This document shows, in pieces, positions 23,144 through 23,179 of a DNA stretch of 23,179 nucleotides. A program made the translations under genes and the position numbers. Origin of the DNA: Psychroflexus sp. Its GTDB lineage: Bacteria > Bacteroidota > Bacteroidia > Flavobacteriales > Flavobacteriaceae. Below the pieces are notes generated by a model. That model had not been told where the DNA came from and ran no database searches. It saw nothing but the letters and a program-made list of their open reading frames with translations. Each line of letters begins with the position of its first letter. Position 1 is the first letter of the stretch. The stretch lies in assembly GCA_003565575.1 (NCBI GenBank), contig PXBV01000259.1, positions 1 through 23,179 of the forward strand, written 5' to 3'.

Positions 23144-23179
23144 AAACACCCATCTTAATCTTCCCTGAAGGGAAGAAAA
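23144..23179. repeat. Start of a third repeat unit, cut by window end
   Basis: AAACACCCATCTTAATCTTC leads into the palindrome CTTCCCTGAAGGGAAG (23160-23175). This matches the left unit start (22422-22453) closely, with its palindrome differing at one centre base. A further unit, perhaps with its own gene, probably continues beyond the window. Confidence 0.7.

Noticed and set aside
22422..23179. CRISPR array
   Set aside because: The repeats are few, differ in length and content, and contain a gene between them; there are no regular spacers.

Overview
The window looks like a chromosomal segment from a marine-type member of the Flavobacteriaceae (Bacteroidota). The evidence is low GC with A/T-rich gaps, a SusC/SusD pair, a hybrid two-component system, promoter -7 boxes matching TAnnTTTG, few Shine-Dalgarno sequences, and an S-box riboswitch ahead of methionine genes. 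I cannot name the genus.

Region 1 (1-15135) is devoted to polysaccharide use. A sulfatase, cut off at its 5' end by the window edge, is followed by a convergent small exported protein of unknown function. A 607-bp regulatory gap leads into a compact xylan-type utilization locus on the + strand: SusC-like TonB-dependent transporter, SusD-like lipoprotein, a surface glycan-binding lipoprotein with IPT/TIG-like domains, and a GH10 xylanase lipoprotein whose catalytic domain is split by two inserted CBM4/9-like modules. A strong terminator follows. A 1377-residue hybrid two-component sensor/regulator is encoded convergently and is the obvious regulator. The three lipoproteins and the transporter would bind, cut and import a xylan-like glycan at the cell surface. 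The sensor would read the resulting oligosaccharides in the periplasm and act on the susC promoter, where I see a pair of TCAATCGAT sites 32 bp apart.

Region 2 (15136-17617): a 650-bp gap with no convincing gene holds the second copy of a 71-bp direct repeat, whose first copy lies upstream of susC. Then come an exported glutathione-peroxidase-like protein, a two-way terminator, tRNA-Leu(UAG) on the - strand, and recA on the - strand.

Region 3 (17618-22410) is a methionine/sulfur operon with a layered leader: a 15-codon Cys-rich mini-ORF running straight into a terminator, a promoter, a SAM-I riboswitch, a 42-codon leader ORF ending in a Met/Cys-rich tail (MRMLTPMSCCCCMCA), and a possible attenuator. 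The operon is metY (O-acetylhomoserine sulfhydrylase), an OsmC-family protein, metX (homoserine O-acetyltransferase) and a homoserine dehydrogenase without a recognisable ACT domain, closed by a terminator. Together they take aspartate semialdehyde through homoserine and O-acetylhomoserine to homocysteine.

Region 4 (22411-23179) is a DUF559 (VSR-like nuclease fold) gene set between palindromic repeats with AACACCC/GGGTGTT-type edges. It may be a small repeat-associated selfish cassette.

The most unusual signals are the tandem SAM riboswitch plus poly-Cys/Met leader ORF (with a second Cys-rich mini-ORF upstream) and the DUF559 repeat cassette.
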